Assembly: GCF_001056295.1 (NCBI RefSeq)
Contig: NZ_JVMD01000006.1
Location: 222,901-286,900, forward strand
Source: Corynebacterium halotolerans
GTDB lineage: Bacteria; Actinomycetota; Actinomycetes; Mycobacteriales; Mycobacteriaceae
Reading direction: 5' to 3'
DNA: 64,000 bases
A program made the position numbers and the translations under genes. The notes beneath the pieces are model-generated. The model made no database searches. It worked only from the letters and a program-made list of their open reading frames with translations, and was not told the origin of the DNA. Numbering within the stretch: the first letter of the stretch is position 1; each line of letters opens with the position of its first letter. Shown piece by piece: positions 16,334 through 26,800 of the stretch.

Positions 16334-17401
16334 CTAGCCGCCCAGCGCGGCGAGGCCCAGCGACATGTACTCCGGCACCGTCGACCCGGCGTCGTCTTCG
16401 CCCGCGTCGGCGCCCTGGCGGGTGCGGTGGGCGATGCCGGCGGCGATGACGCCGATCTTGAAGTAGGCCAGCGCCAGGTAGAAGTCCCAGTTCGGCAGGG
16501 TGGAACCGGTGGCCGTGGCGTAGCGCTGCGCGAGGTCGTCGGGGGAGGGGACGCGCTGCGCGGACCAGGCGGCGTCGAAGCCGAGGACCCGGTCGAGTTG
16601 CGGGGACCGGTAGGCGCACATCATGGCGACGTCGGACAGCGGGTCGCCGAGCGTCGACAGCTCCCAGTCGACGATGGCGAGGATCTTGCCCGGGTCGTCG
16701 TGGTCGAGCATGACGTTGTCCAGGCGGTAGTCGCCGTGGACCACCGACGGCGCGGGCGCCTCGGCCTCCACCGCGACGACGCGGTCGAGGAGGGCGTTGC
16801 CCAGGCGCTCGACGTCGGGGATCTCCTCGGCCTTCACGTGGCCCCACTGCTTGAGCCAGCGCTTCGCCTGGCGGGTGAGGTACCCCTCGGGACGGCCGAA
16901 TTCGCCGAGCCCGGCGGCCCGGTAGTCGGTGGCGTGGAGGGTGGACAGGGCGCCGACCATGCCGTTGATGGCGGCGTCGAGCTGCGCGTCGGAGAGTCCG
17001 TCGAGGTCGGAGGCCGCGCGGATGACGCGCCCGTCGACGAACCCGGAGACCAGGAACTGCGCCCCGATCACGGACTCGTCGGTGCACAGCGCGATCATCT
17101 CGGGCACGGGCACGTCGGTGCCGCCCAGGCCCCTCATCACGGTGAATTCGCGCTTCATGTCGTGGGCGGAGGGCGTGACGCCGGCCATCGGCGGACGGCG
17201 CACGGCCCAGCGGTGCCCGCCCTCGTCCTCCACGAGGAACGTCAGGTTGGACTTGCCGCCGGTCAGGCGGGTCGCGGTCAGCTCGCCGACGATCTCCGGC
17301 TTGACGACGAGGCCCGCACCGCCGGCGGCCTTGCCTTCCAGGTAGTCGCGCAACGGGCCCAGCGGCAGCGCCTCGCGGGTCAGGGAATCGGACGCGTTCA
17401 C
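16334..17401 (-). CDS. Phosphotransferase family protein (APH/ACAD10 N-terminal type)
   Basis: The 355-residue protein has an aminoglycoside-phosphotransferase/choline-kinase fold. An N-terminal nucleotide lobe (TGGKSNLTF...WAVRRPP) is followed by the Brenner motif HGDYRLDNVMLD and the metal-binding DWELSTLGDPLSDVA. It matches the kinase domain that in ACAD10/ACAD11 is fused to an acyl-CoA dehydrogenase and phosphorylates 4-hydroxyacyl-CoAs. Here the two activities are separate genes with a GTGA start/stop overlap (start GTG 17401), strongly supporting a joint role in 4-hydroxy fatty acid breakdown. Confidence 0.85.
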   Translation of the reverse strand: MNASDSLTREALPLGPLRDYLEGKAAGGAGLVVKPEIVGELTATRLTGGKSNLTFLVEDEGGHRWAVRRPPMAGVTPSAHDMKREFTVMRGLGGTDVPVPEMIALCTDESVIGAQFLVSGFVDGRVIRAASDLDGLSDAQLDAAINGMVGALSTLHATDYRAAGLGEFGRPEGYLTRQAKRWLKQWGHVKAEEIPDVERLGNALLDRVVAVEAEAPAPSVVHGDYRLDNVMLDHDDPGKILAIVDWELSTLGDPLSDVAMMCAYRSPQLDRVLGFDAAWSAQRVPSPDDLAQRYATATGSTLPNWDFYLALAYFKIGVIAAGIAHRTRQGADAGEDDAGSTVPEYMSLGLAALGG

Positions 17402-18591
17402 TTCGGCACCCCCATCCGGCGGCGGGTGGCGGACACGGCGCGCTTGGCGATGGACCACCGGTGGACTTCCGAGGGGCCGTCGTAAATGCGGAAGGGACGG
17501 ACCTCGCGCAGCAGGCGGGCCAGCGGCAGGTCGTCGGAGACGCCCAGGCCGCCGCACAGCTGGATGGACCGGTCGACGACGCGGTGGATGGCCTCCGCGC
17601 CGAAGGCCTTGGCGATCGACGTATTCGTCGTGCCCAGATCGCCGGCGTCGAGATCCTCGCATGCCCGGCGCAGCAGCGCGCGGGTGGCGGCGAGGTCGAT
17701 CTCGTTGTCGGCGATCATCTGCTGCGCCATGCCCAGGTCGCCCAGGCGCTCGCCGAACAGGCGGCGGGTCACGCAGCGCTCGAGCGCGATGTCGTGGGCG
17801 CGCTGGGCCGAACCCAGCCAGCGCATCACGTGGGTCATGCGCGCCGGGCCGAGGCGGACCTGCGCGTAGCGGTAGCCCTCGTCGACCTCGCCGAGCACGG
17901 CGTCGTCGCCGAGCTCCAGCCCGTCGAAGACGACCTCGCAGTGGCCGCCGACCATCGACGTGTCGGAGGTCTTGATGTGGCGCACGACCTCGATGCCCGG
18001 CTCGGTGGCGTCGGCCAGGAACATCGTCGCGCCGCCGCGATCGCCGGGCTCGCCGGAGGTCCGCGCCATGATGATGAAGAAGCCCGCGCCGTCGGCGCCG
18101 GTGATGAAGACCTTCTTGCCGTCGATCCGCCAGCGGTCGCCCACCCGGGTGGCCTTGGTGGCCAGGGCCGCCGGGTCGGCGCCCGCGCCGGGCGCGGGCT
18201 CGGTCATGGCGAACGCCGAACGGACCTCGCCGCGGGCGAGCGGGGCGAGGAAGCGCTCGCGCTGCTGCTCGTTGGCCACGTGCGCGAGCATGTGCACGTT
18301 GCCTTCGTCGGGGGCCGCGATGTTCAGGGCCGTCGGGCCGAAGGTGGAGTAGCCCGCGGCCTCGAAAACGGGGGCGCGGTCGACCATGTTCAGGCCGTGG
18401 CCGCCGTACTCCTTCGGGGCGTGGGGCGCGAACACCCCGGCCTTGCGCGCCAGATCCTGCATGTGGACGCGCAGGTCGTCGCCGTAGGTGATGTCGCCGC
18501 CGTGCTCTTCTTCCAGCGGCAGGATCTCGGATTTGATGAATTCGAGCGTGCGGGCGGCCAGATCTGCGTCCGGTGCCTGGTTGTCAGCCAA
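17398..18591 (-). CDS. Acyl-CoA dehydrogenase, ACAD10/11-like
   Basis: This 397-residue flavoprotein is predicted to oxidise acyl-CoA or act on 4-phosphoacyl-CoA. The FAD-binding signature AFAMTEPAPGAGADP lies centrally; the C-terminal helical domain has LCGGLGVSDDLPLARLLREVRPFRIYDGPSEVH. The usual catalytic-Glu motif (YEG) reads YDG here, as expected for the ACAD10/11 subfamily (DGPxEVH). The first gene of the unit, it is translationally coupled to the APH-like kinase. A perfect palindrome (18701-18717) about 110 nt upstream may be its operator. Confidence 0.9.
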   Translation of the reverse strand: MADNQAPDADLAARTLEFIKSEILPLEEEHGGDITYGDDLRVHMQDLARKAGVFAPHAPKEYGGHGLNMVDRAPVFEAAGYSTFGPTALNIAAPDEGNVHMLAHVANEQQRERFLAPLARGEVRSAFAMTEPAPGAGADPAALATKATRVGDRWRIDGKKVFITGADGAGFFIIMARTSGEPGDRGGATMFLADATEPGIEVVRHIKTSDTSMVGGHCEVVFDGLELGDDAVLGEVDEGYRYAQVRLGPARMTHVMRWLGSAQRAHDIALERCVTRRLFGERLGDLGMAQQMIADNEIDLAATRALLRRACEDLDAGDLGTTNTSIAKAFGAEAIHRVVDRSIQLCGGLGVSDDLPLARLLREVRPFRIYDGPSEVHRWSIAKRAVSATRRRMGVPK

Positions 18592-18700
18592 TGTGGGTCC
18601 TCGGTTCGGGTGTCGGGTCCGGTCGATTGCGTCGAGCGGGGCCGGCGGGCAATGCGTTCCGGCCTGTGCGCCGGCGCCGCATGCGCCCGTGACCTTCGTT

Positions 18701-18717
18701 TCATATAAGATATATGA
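18701..18717. promoter_or_regulatory. Perfect AT-rich palindrome, candidate operator
   Basis: TCATATA-AGA-TATATGA has perfect 7-bp arms in a locally AT-rich island between the acyl-CoA dehydrogenase operon (starting at 18591, leftward) and groEL. The size and position suit a TetR/MarR-type repressor site. No regulator gene is adjacent. The rest of 18592-18936 shows no convincing gene. Confidence 0.5.
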
Positions 18718-18936
18718 CTGTGTAGGGGGTCACAATGGGATGGCGGAAACCGGGTGTGGACCGGCGCGTTCGCGGGGGTGGGGATGTGGGGCGGCGGTCG
18801 GCGCGGCACGCGTGGTGCCCGAGGGGGATGGGCCGTCGGGGTGGTCGGAATGGTCCGCGCAGTGCCGCCGGAGCTCGGGCCACTCGGGGCTGCCCGTGGG
18901 CGTCGCAAAGCAAAAGCCCCGGCGAACCCGGCATGT

Positions 18937-18963
18937 CTTGCACTCGCATGTGCCGAGTGCTAG
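18937..18963 (+). promoter_or_regulatory. CIRCE element 1 overlapping groEL promoter
   Basis: CTTGCACTC-N9-GAGTGCTAG, close to the consensus TTAGCACTC-N9-GAGTGCTAA bound by HrcA. It exactly spans a promoter: TTGCAC (18938-18943), 17 nt, TAGAAA (18961-18966). HrcA binding would block RNA polymerase directly. Confidence 0.88.
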
Positions 18964-18972
18964 AAACGGGGA

Positions 18973-18999
18973 TTAGCACTCGCGTTGAGCAAGTGCCAA
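18973..18999 (+). promoter_or_regulatory. CIRCE element 2
   Basis: TTAGCACTC-N9-AAGTGCCAA: the left arm is perfect and the right arm has two changes. It begins 9 nt after CIRCE 1, in the region expected around the transcription start. Confidence 0.82.
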
Positions 19000-19042
19000 C
19001 AACGTGAAACGAAACAGCTGGGCCGGTCGAGGCCGCGGGTGA

Positions 19043-20755
<1,713 letters not shown>

Positions 20756-20849
20756 GCCCCCGGCCCGCCTGGCCTGTTCGCCCGGTCTCGCCTCCGTCCG
20801 CTTCCGGTGGGTTTACCGGGGGAGACGCGGGCTGGGCCGGAAAGCGCAG

Positions 20850-20893
20850 GTAGAGAAGGCCCTGGTAGAGAAGGCCCTCGTAGAGAAGGCCCC
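20850..20893. repeat. Three tandem 15-bp repeats
   Basis: GTAGAGAAGGCCCTG is repeated three times head to tail (last copy GTAGAGAAGGCCCC). The last copy runs into the left arm of the groEL terminator (20888), as though the terminator arm had been amplified. Confidence 0.85.
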
Positions 20894-20928
20894 GCAGCAC
20901 ACGATTTCGGTGTGGTGCGGGGCCTTTT
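20888..20928 (+). terminator. groEL terminator
   Basis: GGCCCCGCA-G-CACAC pairs with GTGTG-G-TGCGGGGCC (one G-G mismatch, 7-nt loop), followed by TTTT: a textbook intrinsic terminator 130 nt after the stop. Confidence 0.9.
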
Positions 20929-21084
20929 CGTATGCCCGGCGTCGTCCATGTCCTGCCGGTGGCCGGTTTCCCGTTCACATTGGCCGTTTCCCACCGGTTG
21001 CCGCCATCCTTTGCGGCCATTGCTCCGGTCGCCGCCATTCGTTTCCTGCCGTTGGCCTACCGCCCTGCCCATCACACTGGCCGT

Positions 21085-21128
21085 CGTCATCTCGAGCGAT
21101 TTGCAGCCGTCATCTTGAGCGCTTTGCG
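21085..21128. repeat. Two tandem 23-bp repeats in non-coding spacer
   Basis: CGTCATCTCGAGCGATTTGC is followed 23 nt later by CGTCATCTTGAGCGCTTTGC. The 420-bp spacer 20929-21352 has no convincing gene. It also holds degenerate CATGAGATGNCGTGC-like repeats around 21280-21345 and one copy of the repeat described at 21199. Confidence 0.6.
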
Positions 21129-21198
21129 TCGGCCGTCGTGCCGTTTAATCAACACTCATGGAAACCGTCCGTCATAACCGCTGGTGGTCAGGAGTGCT

Positions 21199-21228
21199 AC
21201 TCGGGAGCGTTGATCAAATGACACGAAC
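21199..21228. repeat. Copy A of a dispersed repeat flanking the DUF559 gene
   Basis: GTTGATCAAATGACACGAAC (21209-21228), extended leftward by ACTCGGGAGC. The complement of 21199-21224 matches 22526-22551 at about 22 of 26 bases, so the two lie as inverted repeats about 1.3 kb apart around the DUF559 gene. Confidence 0.6.
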
Positions 21229-21472
21229 GCCATCGCCACGCCCGGGCACCAGGCGAGCTGCCATGCCGCGAAGCCGAATGACATGAGATGACGTGCTTGC
21301 GCGTGACATGACGTTCTTGCATATGGCATGAGATGCCGTGCCACGGGTGTGAATGACAAAAATCGGCGCGGTCAGAGTTGTAATTCGTTCTGATCAGGGG
21401 TTGGAATTACACGCGCGGTTCGGGCCGGAGATGAGCGCGCACGCTCGGGCTTGGGCGCATGCCGACACCCCG

Positions 21473-22456
21473 CTACCGGTACCGCCAGCCGTTCTCGACC
21501 TCGAGATTGAAGTAGATGTCCCGGCAATGCTTCGCATCCCACCGCGACGGCGAGCGCGGGGCGCCGAGGGCATGGGCGGCCTCGTCGCAGATTTCGTCGA
21601 CGACGTGCTCGAAGCGGTGCTCGAGGTCGTAGTCCGTGTACCGGAGAATGGTCACATCCCGACGCACCAAGTTGTTCTGGCGGGCGCGATCGACGCGGAA
21701 CACCTCCTCATCTGTGTGGAATCGCACGGAATCGAACTCCACCACCAGGTTCGCCTCGACGATGTAGATGTCCCACATGTACGGGCCGATGGTCACGTTC
21801 AGCCGCACCGTCCACCCGCGCATCTGCACCGCACGAGCGAGCTGCCCCTCGATCTTCGACCTGCGGTTCTCCGGCGCCCAGGCCAGCAGCGGCAGAACAC
21901 GGTTCGCGTGCCGCGCGGGCAGCCGGCGCGCATCCGCGAGAACCGCGGCCCGCGAATCCATGGTGGGGAACCGCGCGTCGATCGTTTCCGCCACCGCCCG
22001 CGCCGGCCACACGTCGAGGAGATTGGCGAGCGTCTGCGCGACCGTCGTGAACGGCAGCCCGGCGACCGGCGCCCACTGCACCCGACCGCGCGGATGGCCC
22101 TTCGCGCCGCGCGGGCTGCTCCGCGTGCGGGGGACGATCACCTCGAGCTCCGCGGGCTCGCGCTTCTTCAGCCCGTGCGCGAACGCCGCGGTGCGATGGG
22201 AGAACACCGCGTTCGGCGATCTGACCAGCACCAACTCCATGCGCAGGCGCAGCTTGCCGACGACGACGCGGTACCTCCCCCGCCCCTCTCTCACGAGCCA
22301 CCCTCTGTCGAGCGCCACCGTGAAATCCCCGCGCGTCAGCCCCAGTTCCGTCAGTTGCCCCCGCGTCCACGTCGCCGGTGGCTCGGCCGACCGCGCACCG
22401 TTCGAATCCCCCGGGCGCGCGTCGCCGCCGCGGGACCGTCCCCCCGAATGGTCCAT
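21473..22456 (-). CDS. DUF559/VSR-like endonuclease-fold protein with AbiEi-type winged helix
   Basis: The protein has 327 residues. The N-terminal part (TWTRGQLTELGLTRGDFTVALDRGWLVREGRGRYRV) resembles the winged-helix of AbiEi-like antitoxins. The C-terminal part carries the DUF559 signature LVVEFDSVRFHTDEEVFRVDRARQN followed by LRYTDYDLEHR, related to the very-short-patch-repair endonuclease fold. Such proteins are common orphan genes in Actinobacteria and are often called type IV toxin-antitoxin antitoxins; no AbiEii toxin gene is next to it. It stands alone between repeat-bearing spacers, with weaker GC bias and more variable codons than its neighbours, consistent with transfer. Function unknown. 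Confidence 0.75.
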   Translation of the reverse strand: MDHSGGRSRGGDARPGDSNGARSAEPPATWTRGQLTELGLTRGDFTVALDRGWLVREGRGRYRVVVGKLRLRMELVLVRSPNAVFSHRTAAFAHGLKKREPAELEVIVPRTRSSPRGAKGHPRGRVQWAPVAGLPFTTVAQTLANLLDVWPARAVAETIDARFPTMDSRAAVLADARRLPARHANRVLPLLAWAPENRRSKIEGQLARAVQMRGWTVRLNVTIGPYMWDIYIVEANLVVEFDSVRFHTDEEVFRVDRARQNNLVRRDVTILRYTDYDLEHRFEHVVDEICDEAAHALGAPRSPSRWDAKHCRDIYFNLEVENGWRYR

Positions 22457-22525
22457 GGGCGCATCGTGGCACGGAACCGCCGCGGGCGCCCGGTGGGCCG
22501 ACTGTCGGGGTGTCTTTCGGCCGTC

Positions 22526-22616
22526 GTGTCATCCGATCGACGCTCCCGAAAACCGCTCCTCGAATCCCCAGGTCGTCGACGCCGCCACCAAGGACCGTCG
22601 ACCACATGACACGAAC
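22526..22616. repeat. Copies B and C of the DUF559-flanking repeat
   Basis: Copy B is inverted: GTGTCATCCGATCGACGCTC from 22526. Copy C is direct: GTCGACCACATGACACGAAC at 22597-22616, 17 of 20 identical to copy A. The spacer 22457-22823 holds no recognisable gene. It also carries one GTCGCAAAGC motif (22673-22682). Confidence 0.55.
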
Positions 22617-22823
22617 CTCGCCGGCGCCCACCCCACAGACCGCGTGACGACGGAAACCGGCACCCGATGAGCGTCGCAAAGCAACGAAATTGGCGCGCAC
22701 CCACCGCGGGGGCACCCTCCCGCCCGCCCGGACGCCCCCGAAAAGCGCACCCGCGCCCAAAGCGTGGCCCGCGCCACTGCTCACCGCCCCGAATCGGGGG
22801 CGCTGCGCGGGTAGACTCAAGGC

Positions 22824-23723
22824 ATGGCTGACACGAACGAAGAGGACTTCCACATCGTCGACCTGGCGGCGACCGAGGGATACGTCGTCGACGACTCGGA
22901 CGAGGACGACCCGGTGCTGGTCACCCCGTCGGGTGAACCGGTGCAGACGTGGCGCGAGAACTACCCGTACGAAGAGCGCATGACGCGCAAGGAATACGAA
23001 AAGACCAAGCGCGCCCTCCAGATCGAGCTGCTGAAGTGGCAGAACTGGACCAAGGAAACCGGCCAGAAGCACATCATCCTCTTCGAGGGCCGCGACGCCG
23101 CCGGCAAGGGCGGCACCATCAAGCGCTTCAACGAGCACCTCAACCCCCGCGGCGCCCGCACCGTCGCGCTGGAGAAGCCGTCGCCGCGCGAGTCGACGTC
23201 GTGGTACTTCCAGCGCTACATCCAGCATTTCCCGTCGGCCGGCGAGATCGTCTTCTTCGACCGCTCCTGGTACAACCGGTCGGGCGTCGAGCGCGTGATG
23301 GGTTTCTGCACGGAGTCGCAGCACGCCGAGTTCCTCCGCGAGGTGCCGATGCTGGAGAACATGCTGCTGGGGTCGGGGATTTCGCTGACCAAGCTGTGGT
23401 TCTCGGTGACGCAGAAGGAGCAGCGCACGCGGTTCGCCATCCGCCAGGTCGACCCGGTGCGCCAGTGGAAGCTGTCGCCGATGGACCTCGCCTCGCTCGA
23501 CCGCTGGGACGATTACACCCGGGCGAAGGAGGAGCAGTTCCGCTACACCGACACCGACGAGTCGCCGTGGATCACCATCAAGTCGAACGACAAGAAGCGC
23601 GCCCGCATCAACGCGATGCGGTACGTGCTGTCGAAGTTCGAGTACACGAACAAGGACCATGAGCTCGTCGGCGACCCGGACCCGAAGATCGTCCTCCGCG
23701 GGCGCGATCAGATCGGCGACTAG
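22824..23723 (+). CDS. ppk2: Polyphosphate kinase 2 (PPK2 family)
   Basis: This 299-residue P-loop kinase transfers phosphate between polyphosphate and nucleoside diphosphates (GTP/ATP synthesis or polyP formation). Walker A is GRDAAGKGG (89-97), Walker B/lid FFDRSWYNRSGVERVMG (about 144-160), and WKLSPMDLASLDRWDDY is typical of class I enzymes. The acidic N-terminal extension of about 40 residues is normal for the corynebacterial form. Monocistronic: a strong terminator follows 42 nt after the stop. Confidence 0.95.
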   Translation: MADTNEEDFHIVDLAATEGYVVDDSDEDDPVLVTPSGEPVQTWRENYPYEERMTRKEYEKTKRALQIELLKWQNWTKETGQKHIILFEGRDAAGKGGTIKRFNEHLNPRGARTVALEKPSPRESTSWYFQRYIQHFPSAGEIVFFDRSWYNRSGVERVMGFCTESQHAEFLREVPMLENMLLGSGISLTKLWFSVTQKEQRTRFAIRQVDPVRQWKLSPMDLASLDRWDDYTRAKEEQFRYTDTDESPWITIKSNDKKRARINAMRYVLSKFEYTNKDHELVGDPDPKIVLRGRDQIGD

Positions 23724-23764
23724 CGGCGGTTTTTCGCTTCGCGCCAGCTGCTTTGCGACGGCCC

Positions 23765-23792
23765 GGCCCCCGCACCATCCGGTGCGGGGGCC
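23765..23792. terminator. Bidirectional terminator between ppk2 and the peptide synthetase
   Basis: Perfect 12-bp stem GGCCCCCGCACC / GGTGCGGGGGCC with an ATCC loop between convergent genes. Just before it, on the minus strand, is a GTCGCAAAGC motif (23750-23759). Confidence 0.8.
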
Positions 23793-23816
23793 GATTCGTT
23801 CGCAGGGTGGCGAGCC

Positions 23817-26800
23817 CTACTCCTTCATCGGCTCGATGGGGTTGCCCTGCCAGCGGGTGCCGGCGGGGACGACGTCGCCGCGCATGACCAGCGACGCCGG
23901 GCCGATGGTCGTCGACTCGCCGAGGCGCGACGCCGGCAGCGCCACGGAGTGCGGGCCGAGGGTGGAGCCGGGGGCGAGTTCGACGGTGTCGAGGCTCATG
24001 ACGCGGTCCTGGAACAGGTGCGTCTGCACCACGCAGCCGCGGCCGACGGTGGCGCCTTCGCCGATGCGGCACAGGTCCGTTTCGGGCAGCCAGTAGGACT
24101 CGAGCCACACGCCGTGGGCGACGTCGGCGCCGAGCCAGCGCATGGCGCGGTTCAGTCCGCCGGTGCCGGTGCCGGGCACCAGGTACCAGGGGGCGGCGAC
24201 GGTCTCGACGAAGGTGTCCTGCAGCTCGTCGAGCCACACGAAGCGGCTCCACAGGGCGTGCTCGCCCTTGCGGTGGGTGCCCACGCAGATCCACTTCATG
24301 GCCACGGTGATCAGCATGCCCAGCAGACCCGCGGTGAGCAGCACCGGCGAGCCGATGAACCACGCCGCCGCCAGGCCGACCAGCACGGCGAGGAACTGCT
24401 GGCCGGCCCCGTCCGCGCCGACCACGGCGTCGGCAAGCGCGGCCACGCCCACCGCGGCGCCCTGCATGGCCAGCAGCACCAGCACGGCCAGGGCCAGCGA
24501 CGTGATCGGGGCCAGCAGGCGCAGGGTCTCGACGGCGCCGCGCGCGGCCTTCACGCCGAAGCCCGGGCTGTAGGTGCGGTCCTCGCCGCCCTCGGCCTCG
24601 ACGGCCACGCGGCGCAGGCGCTCCGGCGGGGAGCCCCACCAGTTGGAGCCGGCCTTGGCCTTCTTCGGCGTCGACGACAGCACTGCGACCAGCGAATTCT
24701 TGCCCAGCTTGCGGCCCGGCCCGGCGATGCCGGAGTTGCCCAGGAACGAGCGGCGGCCGATGCGGGTCTCCTCGAGCAGCAGCCAGCCGCCGCCGAGCTC
24801 GTACCCGCCGACCATGGTGTCGTCGGCGAGGAAGGAGCCCTCGCGGATGTCGGCGAACTTCGGCAGCACGACCGCCGTGGAAATCTCGGCGTCGCGGCCG
24901 ACCTTCGCACCCAGCGCCCGCATCCACCACGGGGTGAGCAGCGAGGCGTAGAGCGGGAATAGGTCGGTGCGGGCGGCGTCCATCAGGCGCTCGGTCGCCC
25001 AGGCCTGCCAGCCCACCCGCGAGCGGACGGGGTGCACGCCGGGCTTCAGGCCGATGGACAGCAGGCGCACGAGGATCAGCGTCAGCAGCGCGTACACCGC
25101 CACTGCGGCGATGGCGGCCGGGGCCGTCCACGCGAACGCGAGGCCGACGGCGCCCGCCCCCGTGGTGGCCGACGACGCGCCGGAGCCGATGATCGCCGCC
25201 GCCGTGCCCAGCGCCGCCACCGGCACCAGGGCCAGCACCAGCGCGGACACGCCGTAGACCGGCAGCCAGTAGGAACGGCGCGGCGGGGCCTCGACCGGGA
25301 AGCGGCGCTTGGGGCGGCCGACCTTCCGCGCGGGCGAGCCCGACCAGCGGGCGCCGGCCTTGACCTTCTTCGCGCCGGTGACGCAGGAGCCGGCCTCGAC
25401 GTGGGCGCCTTCGCCGACGACGGTGCCCGGCATGAGGGTGCAGCGCGCGCCGATGCGGGCTTCGTCGCGGATCTCGATGCGCCCGACGTGCACGACGTCG
25501 CCGTCGACCCAGTACCCGGAGATGTCGGTCTCGGGTTCGACGGAGCAGTAGTCGCCGAGGGACACGAAGCCCGTCACCGGCGGCAGGGTGTGCAGCGACA
25601 CGCCCTTGCCCACTTCGGCGCCGAGCGCCCGGGCGTACCAGAGCATCCACGGGGCGCCGCCGACGCCGCGGGCACCGGAGGCGTCGGCCAGCCGCTCGGC
25701 GGCCCACAGCTTCATGTGCACCTTGCCGCCGCGCGGGTGGTCGCCCGGCGTGACGCCGCGCATCAGGGCGCGGGTGGCCAGCGCAGTCAGCGGCAGCGTG
25801 CCCAGCGGCGTGATGAACAGCAGCGCCAGCACCAGCGCCAGCCACCACGGCACGGGCAGCGTGAACGGCGCCCCCATGGCGTGGCCGATGCAGTTGAGCA
25901 CGGCCAGCCACGTCATCCACTTCGCGGCGCGGATGGTCTGCAGCGGCACCATGGACAGGGACTGCGCGTGGCGGGTGGAGCGGGGGACGGGCTTGACGAC
26001 GCGTTTCGGTTCCGCGTCCGCCGCGTCACCCGCGGAGCCGTCGTCGAGCGTGAGACCGCGGGACTCCAGCTCTTCGGCGAGCCGGCCCAGGCGCGGGTGG
26101 TCGTAGAGGTCGCGGACTGCGACCTGCGGGGCGCGCTCGCGCATCCGGGCGACGACGGTCGCCGCGGCCAGCGACGTGCCGCCGAGGGCGAAGAAGTCCG
26201 CCGCCGCACCCGGCGGGGGCACGGCCAGGACCTCGGCCCAGATGCCGGAGAGCCAGGCCTCGACGGGCGACAGGCCCGCCAGGGCGGCGTCGTCCACCGC
26301 GGCGCCGTCGGTGGGCAGCGGCCAGGGCAGGCCGTCCTTGTCCACCTTGCCCGAGGTGCGCACGGGCAGCTCGTCCATGACGTGGAGGCGCGGGACCATG
26401 GCGGCGGGCATCTCGGCGCGCAGGCGCTCGGCGGCGGCATCGGCGTCGACGTTGGCGGCGTTGCCGCCGGCGCCGACGTAACCGACCAGGATGTCCTGGC
26501 CGCCGGCGGTCTGGCGGACCTGCACGCTGGCCTGGGTGACGCCCGGCAGGGCGGCCAGGTGGGCCTCGACCTCGCCGAGCTCGATGCGGCGGCCGCCGAT
26601 CTTCACCTGGTCGTCGACGCGGCCGACGAAGTGCAGGCCCTCGGGCTCCAGGCGGACGTGGTCGCCGGTGCGGTAGGCGCGGTCCCAGCCGACAGACGGC
26701 ATGGGGGCGTACTTCTCGGCGTCCTTCTCGGGGTCGAGGTAGCGGGCCAGGCCGACGCCGCCGATGACCAGCTCGCCGACCTCGCCGACGGCCACGGGCT

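Noticed and set aside
18735..19007. Open frame of about 90 codons between the acyl-CoA dehydrogenase operon and groEL
   Set aside because: It runs through both CIRCE elements and the groEL promoter, has Arg/Gly/Trp-rich random composition and no ribosome site.
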